In this document: positions 17,383-27,116 of the stretch, one piece after another
Layout of the letters: each line of letters begins with the position of its first letter
Position numbering within the stretch: position 1 is the stretch's first letter
Source of the DNA: an uncultured Prochlorococcus sp.
Lineage (GTDB): Bacteria; Cyanobacteriota; Cyanobacteriia; PCC-6307; Cyanobiaceae
Length of the DNA: 64,000 bases
Direction: 5' to 3'
Assembly: GCA_902538515.1 (NCBI GenBank)
Contig: CACBFH010000001.1
Location: 124,001 to 188,000, forward strand
Translations under genes and position numbers: made by a program
Notes under the pieces: generated by a model
Database searches by the model: none
Told to the model about the DNA's origin: nothing
Seen by the model: the letters and a program-made list of their open reading frames with translations, nothing else

Positions 17383-18753
17383 TTAAGCAGCTCTATATCG
17401 AGGAATATCTGCAGGGTCTGAACTGGTCTTGAATTCCTTATTTTTCAATGTTTTTTTGTTAAAATCTCTGGTTATTTTGATACCCAATATTTTTAGTTTT
17501 GATTCAAAATTTTCATAACCTCTATCCAAATGCTCTAAACCATAAATCCTACTAGTACCCTCAGCTATGATCCCAGCAATTATTAATGCAGCTGAAGACC
17601 TCAAATCAGATCCAATTAGATCCATACCCTTAATTTTGTTAACACCTTTGATATAGGCTGTATTTTTATTTAATTTTATATTTGACCCCATTTTGTTAAG
17701 TAAATGAACATGGTTCATTCTGTTTTCGAAAATTGTTTCAGTTATCTTTGATTCACCATTTGCGATTGCCATTAAAGTTGTAAATGGTGCTTGCAAATCA
17801 GTTGGAAATCCTGGGAAAGGAGCTGTTTCAATATCTACCCCTTCGATCTTATTGCCCTTGATTGTAATTGAATTACCTTTAATTGTAATTTTACTTCCAC
17901 TTTCTTGAAGCTTATCCGTGACAGCTTCAAGATGATTAGGAATTACAGGAGAAATTGTTATCGAAGAGGAAGTCGCAGCAGCAGCTATTAAAAAAGTGCC
18001 AGCTTCTATTCGATCTGGAATTACTTTATGAGTACAACCACACAGCTTATTAACACCATCAATAATTATTTTTTCTTTGCCAGAGTCGTAAATTTTTGCC
18101 CCCATTTTATTTAGCATTTGGCATAAATCCTGAATTTCAGGTTCTCTTGCAGCATTCTCAATCGTAGTTCTTCCCTCCGCTAATGATGCGGCCATTATTA
18201 AAGTTTCAGTAGCTCCTACGCTTGGGCACTTTAATTTGATATCGGTACCAATTAATCTGTTTTTATCTCCTTTTATATTTGCTTTGACAATTTCTTCTTC
18301 AATAAGAATTTCCGCTCCTAGTGCTTTAAGCCCGTTAATGTGCTCATCTATTGGCCTTGAACCAATGTTGCACCCTCCAGGTAAAGGGACTTTAGCCTCT
18401 CCAAATTTACTTAATAGTGGACCGATACAAAAGAAACTTGCTCTTAGTCCATTAACAAGTTCATATGGAAGTTCTTTAATAGAAATATTTTGTGAATCTA
18501 TCTCTAATTTATTGTTTTTTTCTATTATTTTAACCCCTAAATTTCTAAGAATATTAGCCATTTTTTCAATATCAGTAAGGCAAGGAACATTCTGAAGAAC
18601 TATTCTTTCATTAGTTAGTAATGATGCAGCAAGCAAAACTAAGGCCGAATTCTTCGCACCACTTATTTCAACGATTCCATTTAATTTGCCTTGGCCAAAA
18701 ATCTTTAAATTTTGTGATTTAAGATATGACTTCTTATTGCTTACGCAAATCAT
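17383..18753 (-). CDS. murA: UDP-N-acetylglucosamine 1-carboxyvinyltransferase
   Basis: MurA transfers enolpyruvate from PEP to UDP-GlcNAc, the first committed step of peptidoglycan synthesis. The sequence shows 'GIVEISGAKNSALVLLAA' near residues 26-43, the PEP-reactive Cys128 in 'LPGGCNIGSRPIDEH' and 'DRIEAGTFLIAAA' near 248-260. The catalytic Cys is retained, so classical fosfomycin-type chemistry is expected. The 456 residues are longer than the usual 420 or so because of an N-terminal extension of about 12 residues and a Lys-rich tail ending in 'DIPRYRAA'. Its start is far from spoU, across a gap of about 160 bp in which I see nothing. Confidence 0.96.
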   Translation of the reverse strand: MICVSNKKSYLKSQNLKIFGQGKLNGIVEISGAKNSALVLLAASLLTNERIVLQNVPCLTDIEKMANILRNLGVKIIEKNNKLEIDSQNISIKELPYELVNGLRASFFCIGPLLSKFGEAKVPLPGGCNIGSRPIDEHINGLKALGAEILIEEEIVKANIKGDKNRLIGTDIKLKCPSVGATETLIMAASLAEGRTTIENAAREPEIQDLCQMLNKMGAKIYDSGKEKIIIDGVNKLCGCTHKVIPDRIEAGTFLIAAAATSSSITISPVIPNHLEAVTDKLQESGSKITIKGNSITIKGNKIEGVDIETAPFPGFPTDLQAPFTTLMAIANGESKITETIFENRMNHVHLLNKMGSNIKLNKNTAYIKGVNKIKGMDLIGSDLRSSAALIIAGIIAEGTSRIYGLEHLDRGYENFESKLKILGIKITRDFNKKTLKNKEFKTSSDPADIPRYRAA

Positions 18754-18916
18754 TAAGACTTAATTTATTAGATTCATGATGACAAACGAAAATTAGTAAG
18801 TCCACCCTATGTAACGTCTTGAATATTAATTAAAAGTGAAAATATTTTTTTTTGATTTCTTGAGAAATAAAAATTTAATAAATAATTGATCAAAATATTT
18901 ATGTAATTAAAATATA

Positions 18917-19804
18917 ATTGAAAACGAATTTTTCAAATTACTCATAGAAAATACTTTTTTAAAAATAACTAGTAAAAACAATAATCTAGTTAAAAGATTT
19001 AGATCTTTTAAAAGCGGATCCTCTCGCAAAGATAAAGATTATTTTTGTATAGAGGGTACTCATCTTATTGAGGAATTACTGAGGTCTGGAAATTCTCCCT
19101 CCAAAATTTTAGTTACTGATAAATGGCTAAAAAAGAACCCAAATCTTAGCAAAAAGTTTGATGAATCATTATTAACTTTGGTCTCAGAAGAGGTTTTAGC
19201 TTCAGCAATTTCAACAGTTAATCCAGATGGCATCGCAGCATTAGTAGAAATTTCATCGATACCTAATTATCAATTCAATAGTAAAGATGATTTTGTTCTT
19301 GTTCTAGATAGGATTCAAGATCCTGGGAATATGGGTAATCTTTTTAGAACTGCTTTAGCTGCTGGTGTTGATGCAATTTTTTTAGCTGGAGGTGCGCACC
19401 CATTAAGCCAAAAAGTATTAAGAGCATCAACTGGCGCGGTCTTTAATCTCCCATTTCAAAGATATGAGGGTACTGAAGAAGAAATAATAAATTCTTTATT
19501 AAAGTCTTTATCTGAATTATCAAATGAAGGATTTAAGATTTTTTCCACTAGTAGCTTTAATAAATGCTCAATAAAACATTCAAAACCATACTGGGAAATT
19601 GATTGGACCAAGTCTACTGTCTTGATTTTGGGTAATGAAGGTCAAGGCATACATAAAAAAATAAAAGAAGCTTTTAATGAAACAATTACAATTCCGCATA
19701 GTGAGCTTGTAGAATCATTGAATGTGGCTTGTGTTGCAGTTCCGTTATTACTAGAACGAAAAAGAGTCGCATACACATCTAATAAAAAAATAAAAAGTGA
19801 CTGA
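18917..19804 (+). CDS. SpoU/TrmH-family RNA 2'-O-ribose methyltransferase
   Basis: The C-terminal SPOUT domain has 'VLDRIQDPGNMGNLFRTALA', 'LILGNEGQGIHKKI' and 'SLNVACVAVPLLLERKR', the three SpoU motifs for AdoMet binding through the trefoil knot. The ORF track starts at a TTG (19178), but the same frame is open back to 18911 and encodes the usual substrate-binding domain ('ITSKNNNLVKRF', 'DYFCIEGTHLIEELL'). So the true N-terminus is upstream, yet no ATG, GTG or TTG is in frame there. ATT at 18917 or ATA at 18944 or 18965 are the only near-cognate starts; I list the longest. The RNA target is not identifiable. The end overlaps the lpdA start by 8 bp. Confidence 0.8.
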   Translation: MENEFFKLLIENTFLKITSKNNNLVKRFRSFKSGSSRKDKDYFCIEGTHLIEELLRSGNSPSKILVTDKWLKKNPNLSKKFDESLLTLVSEEVLASAISTVNPDGIAALVEISSIPNYQFNSKDDFVLVLDRIQDPGNMGNLFRTALAAGVDAIFLAGGAHPLSQKVLRASTGAVFNLPFQRYEGTEEEIINSLLKSLSELSNEGFKIFSTSSFNKCSIKHSKPYWEIDWTKSTVLILGNEGQGIHKKIKEAFNETITIPHSELVESLNVACVAVPLLLERKRVAYTSNKKIKSD

Positions 19805-21236
19805 TTCAAGTTTTGATTTCGATTTAATCGTAATAGGTGCAGGATATGGAGGTTTTGATGCTGCTAAACATGCTGCTGGTAAAGGACTAAAAGTTGCAAT
19901 AGTAGAATCTTCTGATATGGGAGGCACTTGTGTTAACAAGGGTTGTGTCCCATCTAAAGCTCTTTTGGCTGCAAGTGGAAAAGTTAGAGAAATAGCTGAT
20001 TATGAACATTTAGCTAAATTTGGTATTCATGCTTCCCCAGTAAGGTTCGAGAGATCAAAAATTGCAGATCATGCAAATAATTTAGTTTTAAATGTTAGAG
20101 AAAATTTAACAAAAACTCTTAAAAGGAGTGGAGTTGAAATTATTTTGGGCATTGGCAGAATTGAAGGAAATCAAAAAGTAGGTGTAAGAGATAAAAACGG
20201 AATTGATAAAACTTTTACAACTAAGAATATTGTCATAGCAACTGGTTCTTCTCCTTTTGTGCCCCGTGGAATAACTTTGGATAATAGGACTGTATTTACT
20301 AGTGATGATGCGGTTAAACTTGAGTGGCTTCCCAGATGGATAGCAATTATTGGAAGCGGATATATAGGACTAGAATTTGCTGATGTTTATACCGCGCTTG
20401 GTTGTGAAGTAACCATGATAGAGGCTTTGGAAAATATTATGCCTACATTTGATCCAGACATCACTAAAATTGCTAAGAAGAATCTTATTCAAGCAAGAGA
20501 CATAGACACAAAATCAAATGTCTTCGCCACAAAAATAACACCCGGATGTCCTGTAAAAATAGAACTGACAGATGCAAAATCTAAGGAAGTTGTAGAAACT
20601 TTAGAAGTTGACGCTGTACTAGTTGCAACTGGCAGAAGTCCTAATAGTAATAACTTAAATCTTGAGTCAGTTGGGATCAAAACAGTAAAAGGTTTCATTC
20701 CTGTAGATGATCAAATGAGAGTTAAGAATGGTAATGAAATAATACCTCACATTTGGGCTGTTGGAGATGTAACAGGCAAACTAATGCTTGCCCATACAGC
20801 TGCAGCGCAGGGTACTATTGCTGTTGATAATATTTGCGGCGGTAGTGTCGAAATAAACTATAACAGTATCCCTGCAGCAACCTTTACTCACCCTGAAATA
20901 AGTTCAGTTGGTCTCTCTGAGGCTGAAGCTAAAGAGATATCTGAAAACGAAAATTTCACTTTGGGAGTCGTCAAAAGTTTCTTTAAGGCTAATTCAAAAG
21001 CATTAGCTGAATTGGAGAGTGATGGATTGCTAAAGTTGATTTTCAATAAAGATAATGGGAAAGTATTAGGTGCTCATATTTTTGGATTACATGCAGCTGA
21101 TTTAATTCAAGAAATTTCGAACGCTATTTCAAGGAACCAGGATGTAATTGAATTATCTAAAGAAGTTCATACTCATCCCACTCTTAGTGAAGTAGTTGAG
21201 GTCGCATATAAACAGGCGGCTTCTCAAATAAAATAA
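19797..21236 (+). CDS. lpdA: Dihydrolipoamide dehydrogenase (E3)
   Basis: Lpd reoxidises the dihydrolipoyl group of 2-oxoacid dehydrogenase complexes, here probably pyruvate dehydrogenase, whose E1 alpha gene pdhA is at about 30 kb. FAD binding is shown by 'DLIVIGAGYGGFDAA', the redox-active disulfide by 'GGTCVNKGCVPSKALL', NAD binding by 'IAIIGSGYIGLEFADVY' and the active His-Glu dyad by 'HTHPTLSEVVEVAY'. The 479-residue length is normal. The start is GTG at 19797 inside the end of the SpoU gene, and trpC follows after 12 bp, so the three genes are likely co-transcribed. Confidence 0.95.
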   Translation: MTDSSFDFDLIVIGAGYGGFDAAKHAAGKGLKVAIVESSDMGGTCVNKGCVPSKALLAASGKVREIADYEHLAKFGIHASPVRFERSKIADHANNLVLNVRENLTKTLKRSGVEIILGIGRIEGNQKVGVRDKNGIDKTFTTKNIVIATGSSPFVPRGITLDNRTVFTSDDAVKLEWLPRWIAIIGSGYIGLEFADVYTALGCEVTMIEALENIMPTFDPDITKIAKKNLIQARDIDTKSNVFATKITPGCPVKIELTDAKSKEVVETLEVDAVLVATGRSPNSNNLNLESVGIKTVKGFIPVDDQMRVKNGNEIIPHIWAVGDVTGKLMLAHTAAAQGTIAVDNICGGSVEINYNSIPAATFTHPEISSVGLSEAEAKEISENENFTLGVVKSFFKANSKALAELESDGLLKLIFNKDNGKVLGAHIFGLHAADLIQEISNAISRNQDVIELSKEVHTHPTLSEVVEVAYKQAASQIK

Positions 21237-21248
21237 TATCTAAAATTA

Positions 21249-22136
21249 ATGGAGATAAGACGCAGGCCACCAAATCCAACAGTAAGGGTAGAAAACTTAG
21301 AATATGCTGTACCTCATAGAGAAGCACAAGCAAAAAATATTCTGGAAGAAATTGTATGGCACAAGGATATTGAAATTAAGAATTTTAAAAAAATAGTCTC
21401 TTTAGAAGATCTCATCAAAAAGATTGAAAAACTTCCTACACCCAAAGATTTTTGCAAAAGTATCTTGGAGTCAAAAATAAAACCAGGAGTTATTGCTGAA
21501 ATAAAAAAAGCTAGTCCTAGTAAAGGAGTTATTAGAAAAGATTTTAACCCTGAAAATATAGCAATTTGTTATGAAGGATTAGGTGCATCATGTATCTCAG
21601 TACTAACCGATAAAAGGTTTTTTCAAGGTAGTTATGAAATACTCGAAACTGTTAGGAAATCAACTAATCTCCCTCTACTCTGCAAAGATTTTATTATTTC
21701 TGCTTACCAGATTTATAAAGCAAGGGTATCTGGTGCTGATGCAATATTATTAATCGCTGCGATTTTAAGTGATGATGATTTAATTTATTTAAAGAAAATA
21801 GCTGATAATTTAAAGATGAGTGTTCTTGTTGAAGTCCATAACTCTAATGAATTAGAAAGGATTCTAAAGTTAAAATCTTTTAATTTGATTGGAATAAATA
21901 ATAGGGATTTAAAGACTTTTAAAACGGATTTAAAAACATCAAAAGAATTGATGCATACGTATGCTGATATATTTTTAAAACAAAATATTATTCCCATAAG
22001 TGAATCTGGAATTAATTGTGCCGAAGATTTAGAATCGCTTAGATCTATTGGAATCAAGGGAGTATTAATTGGTGAAACTTTTATGAGAGAAAGTGATATT
22101 GAACAATCATTCAAGAAATTATTTAACTCAATTTAA
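21249..22136 (+). CDS. trpC: Indole-3-glycerol phosphate synthase
   Basis: TrpC closes the indole ring from CdRP in tryptophan synthesis (TIM barrel). Motifs are '[15 protein letters not shown]' near residues 86-100 with the catalytic Lys, '[16 protein letters not shown]', '[26 protein letters not shown]', '[14 protein letters not shown]' and '[12 protein letters not shown]'. At 295 residues it has an N-terminal extension of about 30 residues beginning '[19 protein letters not shown]', which I believe is common in cyanobacterial TrpC. It is monofunctional, with no TrpF domain. It lies 12 bp after lpdA. Confidence 0.96.
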   Translation: MEIRRRPPNPTVRVENLEYAVPHREAQAKNILEEIVWHKDIEIKNFKKIVSLEDLIKKIEKLPTPKDFCKSILESKIKPGVIAEIKKASPSKGVIRKDFNPENIAICYEGLGASCISVLTDKRFFQGSYEILETVRKSTNLPLLCKDFIISAYQIYKARVSGADAILLIAAILSDDDLIYLKKIADNLKMSVLVEVHNSNELERILKLKSFNLIGINNRDLKTFKTDLKTSKELMHTYADIFLKQNIIPISESGINCAEDLESLRSIGIKGVLIGETFMRESDIEQSFKKLFNSI

Positions 22137-22152
22137 TATTGACTTCAAATCG

Positions 22153-22161
22153 TGCTATAAA
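22153..22161 (+). promoter_or_regulatory. Candidate extended -10 promoter of the nickel transporter gene
   Basis: 'TGCTATAAA' matches an extended -10 element and lies 30 bp upstream of the ATG at 22192. No convincing -35 or metal-regulator operator is visible. Confidence 0.35.
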
Positions 22162-22191
22162 ATTGAATAAACAGAGATGTACTGAATATAT

Positions 22192-22863
22192 ATGCAGGCT
22201 GTAATTTTAACAGGTATAGTAGCAGGATTTGTGCATGTAGTTAGTGGCGTTGATCATCTAATTACAATGGCACCAGCAGCGATTAATAATCCTCAAAAAG
22301 CTCTTAAAAATAGTTTCTCATGGGGCTTGGGACATTCTTCAGGAGTCCTCTTGTTAGCTTTTCTAGCGATTTTTATTAAGGATATTACGCCATTAAACAA
22401 ATTTTCTAGTATTGCCGAATTCCTAGTTGGGATTTCACTTCTAATTGTTGGAGTATTTGCTATAAAAAATTCTTTTCAATTAAGTATCCACTCGCATTCC
22501 CATAAGCATGAGAATGGAATTGCTCATCGTCACTTTCACTTTCATGTGAAGGAACAAAAAAATAATAATAAGCACTCACATGCTTTGACTGGTTTAGGCT
22601 TGCTACACGGTATAGCTGGAGGTTCACATTTTCTTGCAGTTCTTCCTGCTCTAGCGCTACCTTTAACAAGCGCTTGCTTATATTTGATTTCATATTTGAT
22701 TGGTTCACTTATAAGTATGAATCTTTTTACTTGTTTAATATCTTTTACCACCTTTAAAGCAAGTCAAAAATTTATTAAAAATTTAATAGCTGTAGCAGGA
22801 GGGCTTTCCTTTTCTCTGGGATTATTTTGGATTCAAAGAAGTGCTTCTGTTTTTTTGAATTAA
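22192..22863 (+). CDS. sodT: Putative nickel transporter linked to Ni-superoxide dismutase
   Basis: This 223-residue membrane protein has about six helices. The first holds 'GFVHVVSGVDHLITMAP', close to the Hx4-5DH metal signature of nickel/cobalt permeases, and the second 'SFSWGLGHSSGVLLLAFLA'. A His-rich cytoplasmic or periplasmic loop ('HSHSHKHENGIAHRHFHFH') precedes 'GLGLLHGIAGGSHFLAVLPALA'. It faces sodX and sodN, so nickel supply for the Ni-SOD is the natural role; I recall sodT as the name used for this gene in marine cyanobacteria. Its 3' end overlaps the sodX 3' end by 42 bp on the opposite strand, which is long for this genome. Confidence 0.75.
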   Translation: MQAVILTGIVAGFVHVVSGVDHLITMAPAAINNPQKALKNSFSWGLGHSSGVLLLAFLAIFIKDITPLNKFSSIAEFLVGISLLIVGVFAIKNSFQLSIHSHSHKHENGIAHRHFHFHVKEQKNNNKHSHALTGLGLLHGIAGGSHFLAVLPALALPLTSACLYLISYLIGSLISMNLFTCLISFTTFKASQKFIKNLIAVAGGLSFSLGLFWIQRSASVFLN

Positions 22864-23214
22864 AAAATTTTTTAATTTAGGAATAATTAATTTAGAGGTG
22901 ACAATCCCAATTATTTTTTCGTTATTGATTAATCCAAATTTATTACTATCTTCGCTAACTTTAATATTGTCTCCAATAACCTCAACGTTATTTTGATTTA
23001 CTGAATTTATTCTTTTTATTAGGTTTTTATTTTTAATTGGATGATTAAAAATAACTATTTGTCGATTTTTAAGTATTGATTTATTCTTTTTATATTTTTT
23101 AAAAAATACAATATCTCCTTCTTTTAGGTAAGGGAACATCGATTGACCAGTAACAATCGCGGTTTTTCTTAAACCTAAAAAAAATAAAATAAAATCAAAA
23201 AAACTTTTGAAAAT
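22822..23214 (-). CDS. sodX: Ni-SOD maturation protease SodX (signal peptidase-like)
   Basis: SodX is an S26 (signal peptidase I-like) protease thought to remove the SodN propeptide so that the N-terminal His can bind nickel. The track ORF starts at Met23139, but this Met lies inside the catalytic motif 'TGQSMFPYLKEGDIV', after the nucleophile Ser. The reading frame continues upstream through 'FFLGLRKTAIVTGQS' to a TAG at 23229-23227. No ATG, GTG or TTG occurs in that stretch; ATT at 23214 is one possible start and ATC at 23223 another. The general-base Lys is probably in 'NLIKRINSV'. It follows sodN directly on the same strand, so coupling to the sodN stop may help initiation. Confidence 0.8.
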   Translation of the reverse strand: MFKSFFDFILFFLGLRKTAIVTGQSMFPYLKEGDIVFFKKYKKNKSILKNRQIVIFNHPIKNKNLIKRINSVNQNNVEVIGDNIKVSEDSNKFGLINNEKIIGIVTSKLIIPKLKNFLIQKNRSTSLNPK

Positions 23215-23222
23215 AACTCTGA

Positions 23223-23696
23223 TTAACTAGCTTTTACAAAAGCGTCTGATCTTCCTTTTGAAGCCCAGAAAATATCATGAATTTTTTCTACATAATTCAT
23301 GAGTTCTTCAGCTTGGGCTAAGTCAATATTAACTTTGCATGCACTGCATAATTTGGCCGCCTTCCAAATGATTTCATGTAAGTCTGGATAAGTTTCTAAG
23401 TGAACTGGTTTAAAGTAATCTGTCCACAAGATTAGAATCTCTTTCTTTGTTTCTTTTGCTTGCTCCTCTTTAACTGCAACATATCTAGAAAATGTATTAC
23501 TGTATGCAGCCCACTCTGCTGAATCAGTGCTAGAAGGAGCTTCTAATGCAATAAGTTTTTTTGTCATTGATAAAACTGCTTCAGCTGCAACTCTCGTAGA
23601 TGCTGGGTCGTAAACACCACAAGGACCATCACAGTGAGCATGGACTGTCATTGGGAATTTTTTATCTAGAAAAGAATTGATGAATTTACTTAACAT
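23223..23696 (-). CDS. sodN: Nickel superoxide dismutase
   Basis: SodN dismutates superoxide using nickel held by the N-terminal hook. The precursor (157 residues) has 20 leading residues, 'MLSKFINSFLDKKFPMTVHA', and then the mature start 'HCDGPCGVYDP', which is the conserved HCxxPCGxY nickel hook (His21, Cys22, Cys26). Cleavage before His21 is needed to free the ligand amine and is assigned to SodX next door. The helical remainder matches the four-helix-bundle subunit of the hexamer. Marine picocyanobacteria use Ni-SOD in place of iron enzymes. Identification is secure. Confidence 0.96.
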   Translation of the reverse strand: MLSKFINSFLDKKFPMTVHAHCDGPCGVYDPASTRVAAEAVLSMTKKLIALEAPSSTDSAEWAAYSNTFSRYVAVKEEQAKETKKEILILWTDYFKPVHLETYPDLHEIIWKAAKLCSACKVNIDLAQAEELMNYVEKIHDIFWASKGRSDAFVKAS

Positions 23697-23774
23697 TTCA
23701 AATATTTGGTGTTGTATATATATTACTTGGAGAATAACTAAATTGAAAAGTCTTAGATATTTTTCTTACTTAAT

Positions 23775-24347
23775 TTAATTGACTTTTAATAATTCAACTT
23801 CAAATATTAAAGTCGCATTAGCAGGTATTACATTTCCAGCCCCTCTTGATCCGTATCCAAGTTCCGGAGGTATTGTTAATTTTCTTTTGCCTCCAACTTT
23901 CATGCCTGCTACACCTTCGTCCCAACCTTTTATTACTCGTCCAGCACCCAATGGAAAGCTGAATGGAGCTCTGCCGATACTGGTATCAAATTGTGTCCCG
24001 TCTTCTAGTGTTCCTGTGTAATTTACAGTAACTGTTTGCCCAGACCTAGCCTCATCTCCTTCCCCGTTTACGATATCTGCAATAATTAGACCACTTTCTG
24101 TAGTCCTTGAATTGTTGTCTGATGGTGTTTCATCTGCCATGGCGAAAAGTATAGGATTTGGATCTAATGGGTCTAGTTCAAATAAATTATTATTTGAGAC
24201 ATTTGATGATTTTGCAACAGGTGTTCTTTGAACTGACTGAGTTTCTGATTCAGCAGCATTAACAACTTGAGGTGAATTAAATTGACTGAAAAGAGTTAAT
24301 GAAATACAAAAAACAAAAACTGCAAAACTAATAAAGACTTCTTTCAC
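23775..24347 (-). CDS. FKBP-type peptidyl-prolyl cis-trans isomerase, membrane-anchored or exported
   Basis: Residues 1-30 form a signal peptide or anchor ('[20 protein letters not shown]'), then a low-complexity linker (about residues 31-80) leads into one FKBP domain (about 85-190). The domain has '[18 protein letters not shown]', '[20 protein letters not shown]', '[16 protein letters not shown]' and '[16 protein letters not shown]', the complete FKBP fold signature. It probably assists folding of proteins outside the cytoplasmic membrane or in the thylakoid lumen. It is a single gene on the minus strand, next to sodN and divergent from lnt. Confidence 0.92.
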   Translation of the reverse strand: MKEVFISFAVFVFCISLTLFSQFNSPQVVNAAESETQSVQRTPVAKSSNVSNNNLFELDPLDPNPILFAMADETPSDNNSRTTESGLIIADIVNGEGDEARSGQTVTVNYTGTLEDGTQFDTSIGRAPFSFPLGAGRVIKGWDEGVAGMKVGGKRKLTIPPELGYGSRGAGNVIPANATLIFEVELLKVN

Positions 24348-24433
24348 TTAAATTTAGAAAGTTACTTAAACTTAGTCTACAGAATGAAGGTACAATAAAT
24401 GGGTGATTATAAATTTAATTTCGTAATTTTAGA

Positions 24434-25921
24434 TTGTTAATCCCAACTCAAATTAAAAGCCTAAGAAAATATTTTTACCCTTGTTTAGGGGGGATATTAG
24501 GAGGAATTTCAGTTTCAACTCATTTTTGGCTGATTTTTATGCCGATATCATTATTTATTTTATGGAAGGGAAGTGAAGGGAGAATAGCAAATTTTTGTTG
24601 GGGTTTTTTCTTTATCTTGATAAGTCATTCTTGGCTTTATGATCTTCATCCATTGACATGGCTTGGATTTTCATGGCTTGCAAGTTTAATTATTGCCATT
24701 TTAATATTATTATTTTGCGCTTTTTTAGGTGGGATATTAGTTTATTTATGGGGATTGTTAGTTGAAATTATTCTCTGGAAAGAGGATGTTTTCAAAATGA
24801 AAATATTATCTTTAATAGTGAAAGTATTTTTTTTATCTTTGACTTGGGGTATTGGCGAATTGATACTTTCTCAAACACCTTTTTTTTGGATAGGTTTAGG
24901 AGAGAGTCTTATCCCAGGTGATATTTATCTTGCTGGTTTAGCAAGATGGATTGGTGCAAGTGGTTTATGTGTATTACAAATATTGATTGGATTTTGGATT
25001 TTTTATATTCAAGGTAGATGGGAAAGAAAACTTTACTTTAAAAAAATATTTCTTTTAGGACTTTTGGTTTTTATTTTCTTACATTTATTTGGAAGTTTAA
25101 CAACTCCAATAAAAAGAAATTACGAATATCCAGTAGCTATTTGGCAAACTAATATATCAACAAGAGAAAAATTAAAAATAAATGATGAATTTATTGAAGA
25201 AAAGTTTTCTGTCGCTCAAAAATATGCTTTATCAAATAAAGCGAAACTTCTTGTTGCTCCTGAAGGAACTCTATCTAATAATTTTTATTTTTCTAAAGGC
25301 ATTAAGGTTAATACTTTGTCAGGAGGTTTCAGAAATTCAAATAAAGAGTTAAGAAGTTCTTTGCTCGGTTTTCAAATTGGAGATAAATCTTTTACCTCAT
25401 TTATAGATAAAAATAGACTTGTTCCATTAGGTGAAAAAATACCTAGATTTCTAGATAGTTTTTCAAGAGGATTATCTGCAGTAGGAGGAATTCAACCAGG
25501 CTCTGATTCAAGATTTTTTGATCCTAAATTTTCCCCCCCACTAGCAGTAGCTATTTGTTACGAAATTAGTGATGGACTAGAAATAAGGAAGGCTATTAAT
25601 AGTGGTGCAAAATTAATAATAACTGCAGCAAATTTAGATCCATATCCAACTAAGCTTTATAATCAATTCCTATCTTTGGCTAGATTAAGAAGTATTGAAA
25701 ATAAGAAAAATAATTTACTAGTCTCAAATACCGGCCCTTCGGGCCTAGTTCAAGATGATGGAAAAATAATTAAACTTTTAGATTATGAAGTTGAGCAAAA
25801 TGAAATAGTGTTCCCTAATTTTTCATCCGAAAAGACTTTCTACACAAAATTTGGAGATAAACCTATTTTGTTTTTGTTTATATTATTTATGGGATTAAAT
25901 TTCTTTTGGAAAATTAACTAA
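24434..25921 (+). CDS. lnt: Apolipoprotein N-acyltransferase
   Basis: Lnt N-acylates the amino-terminal Cys of lipoproteins at the periplasmic side of the inner membrane. The N-terminal half has about six membrane helices, with '[17 protein letters not shown]' and 'ARWIGASGL' near residues 150-180. The nitrilase-like domain follows, with the catalytic Glu in 'LLVAPEGTL', the Cys in '[13 protein letters not shown]' and '[18 protein letters not shown]' near the end, then a final membrane helix. The 495-residue length is typical. The start is TTG at 24434. The tail overlaps convergent mnmA by 8 bp. Confidence 0.92.
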   Translation: MLIPTQIKSLRKYFYPCLGGILGGISVSTHFWLIFMPISLFILWKGSEGRIANFCWGFFFILISHSWLYDLHPLTWLGFSWLASLIIAILILLFCAFLGGILVYLWGLLVEIILWKEDVFKMKILSLIVKVFFLSLTWGIGELILSQTPFFWIGLGESLIPGDIYLAGLARWIGASGLCVLQILIGFWIFYIQGRWERKLYFKKIFLLGLLVFIFLHLFGSLTTPIKRNYEYPVAIWQTNISTREKLKINDEFIEEKFSVAQKYALSNKAKLLVAPEGTLSNNFYFSKGIKVNTLSGGFRNSNKELRSSLLGFQIGDKSFTSFIDKNRLVPLGEKIPRFLDSFSRGLSAVGGIQPGSDSRFFDPKFSPPLAVAICYEISDGLEIRKAINSGAKLIITAANLDPYPTKLYNQFLSLARLRSIENKKNNLLVSNTGPSGLVQDDGKIIKLLDYEVEQNEIVFPNFSSEKTFYTKFGDKPILFLFILFMGLNFFWKIN

Positions 25922-27071
25922 TTAATCCACCACCTAATAAAATTTCTCCTTTATAAAAAACTGCAGCTTGACCGGGCGTTACCGAACTTTGACTTTCTTC
26001 AAAAATTAATTTAAATGTTGTAGTTTTATTATCTATATTTTTCAAAGGTATTAATGTTCCTTTTACTGGGTGACTTCTATATCTGATTTGTACTTCTACT
26101 TCTATCTCTTGCTTAGGTTCTTCGATTGAAACCCAGTTAACCTTACTAATTATTGCTTCTTTATTAAATAGATCACTTTTATCTGATACATAAACTATGT
26201 TTTTTACCCTGTCTAAACTTTTTACATATAATGGTTCCGGCCAAGCAATGCCCAACCCTTTTCTCTGACCTACCGTAAAGTGCTGAATCCCATTGTGCGT
26301 CCCAAGGGCTTTCCCGTTTACATGCACAATTTCTCCTTCTTTGGGTTCTATGTGTTTGTCGATAAATATCTGCATTGATCCATAATGCTCAACTAAACAT
26401 AAATCTTGACTTTCTTGTTTTTGAGCAGTTCTAAGGCCTAATCTTAGGGCTTCCCTTCTTGTTTCTTCTTTTTTCATTTCACCAAGAGGAAATTCTAATC
26501 TGCTTAGTACTTCTTGAGAAAGAGAATAAAGAAAATAACTTTGGTCTTTGTTTTCGTCAGCACCTCTGAGAAGAAGGAAGTCCTTAAATGCATAGCTTTT
26601 GCAATCAATTTTTTCAGCATAAGATGATTTTTTTATCCTTGCGTAATGTCCGGTAGCAATATGAGTAAAGTCTTTTTTGCTTATTGCGTAATTAAGCATC
26701 TCTTCAAACTTCACATTCTTGTTGCACATCGAACATGGAAGTGGAGTCAATCCTTTCTCGTAGCTTTCAGTAGTTTTTTTAATTACCTCTCTTTCGAAAA
26801 TTTCTCTTGAGTCTATTATTTTATGATTAATTCCCAAATCTTCACAAAGACCAGCAGCATCTACTAATCCTTCAGAACAACAGGAGCCTTGCCCTTTCAT
26901 TAGCCAAAGAGTTAGTCCCTCAACATTCCAGCCTCTTTCTACAAGAAGAGCAGCTGAAAGTGAACTATCTACGCCACCGGAAAGACCTACAATAATACTT
27001 TTCTTCTGTTTAGTTTTATTATTAGAAGAAAAAAAGTTTTCTAATTTTTTATCCTTTTGTGTCTTTAACAT
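25914..27071 (-). CDS. mnmA: tRNA-specific 2-thiouridylase MnmA
   Basis: MnmA makes 2-thiouridine at the wobble position of tRNAs for Lys, Glu and Gln. The PP-loop '[17 protein letters not shown]' lies near residues 27-43. The two catalytic cysteines are in '[15 protein letters not shown]' and '[12 protein letters not shown]', and the C-terminal beta-barrel has '[19 protein letters not shown]' and '[10 protein letters not shown]'. The 385-residue length is normal with a short Lys-rich N-terminal extension. It is divergent from nnrDE across about 45 bp and overlaps the end of lnt. Identification is secure. Confidence 0.96.
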   Translation of the reverse strand: MLKTQKDKKLENFFSSNNKTKQKKSIIVGLSGGVDSSLSAALLVERGWNVEGLTLWLMKGQGSCCSEGLVDAAGLCEDLGINHKIIDSREIFEREVIKKTTESYEKGLTPLPCSMCNKNVKFEEMLNYAISKKDFTHIATGHYARIKKSSYAEKIDCKSYAFKDFLLLRGADENKDQSYFLYSLSQEVLSRLEFPLGEMKKEETRREALRLGLRTAQKQESQDLCLVEHYGSMQIFIDKHIEPKEGEIVHVNGKALGTHNGIQHFTVGQRKGLGIAWPEPLYVKSLDRVKNIVYVSDKSDLFNKEAIISKVNWVSIEEPKQEIEVEVQIRYRSHPVKGTLIPLKNIDNKTTTFKLIFEESQSSVTPGQAAVFYKGEILLGGGLIS

Positions 27072-27116
27072 GGAAGTTTAAATTTTGAACAGTACTTCAA
27101 TTGCTTTGTACAAATT

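Noticed and set aside
25733-25749. GC-rich hairpin GGCCC-TTC-GGGCC within lnt
   Set aside because: It encodes the conserved Asn-Thr-Gly-Pro-Ser-Gly motif of Lnt and has no T tract, so coding constraint explains it.
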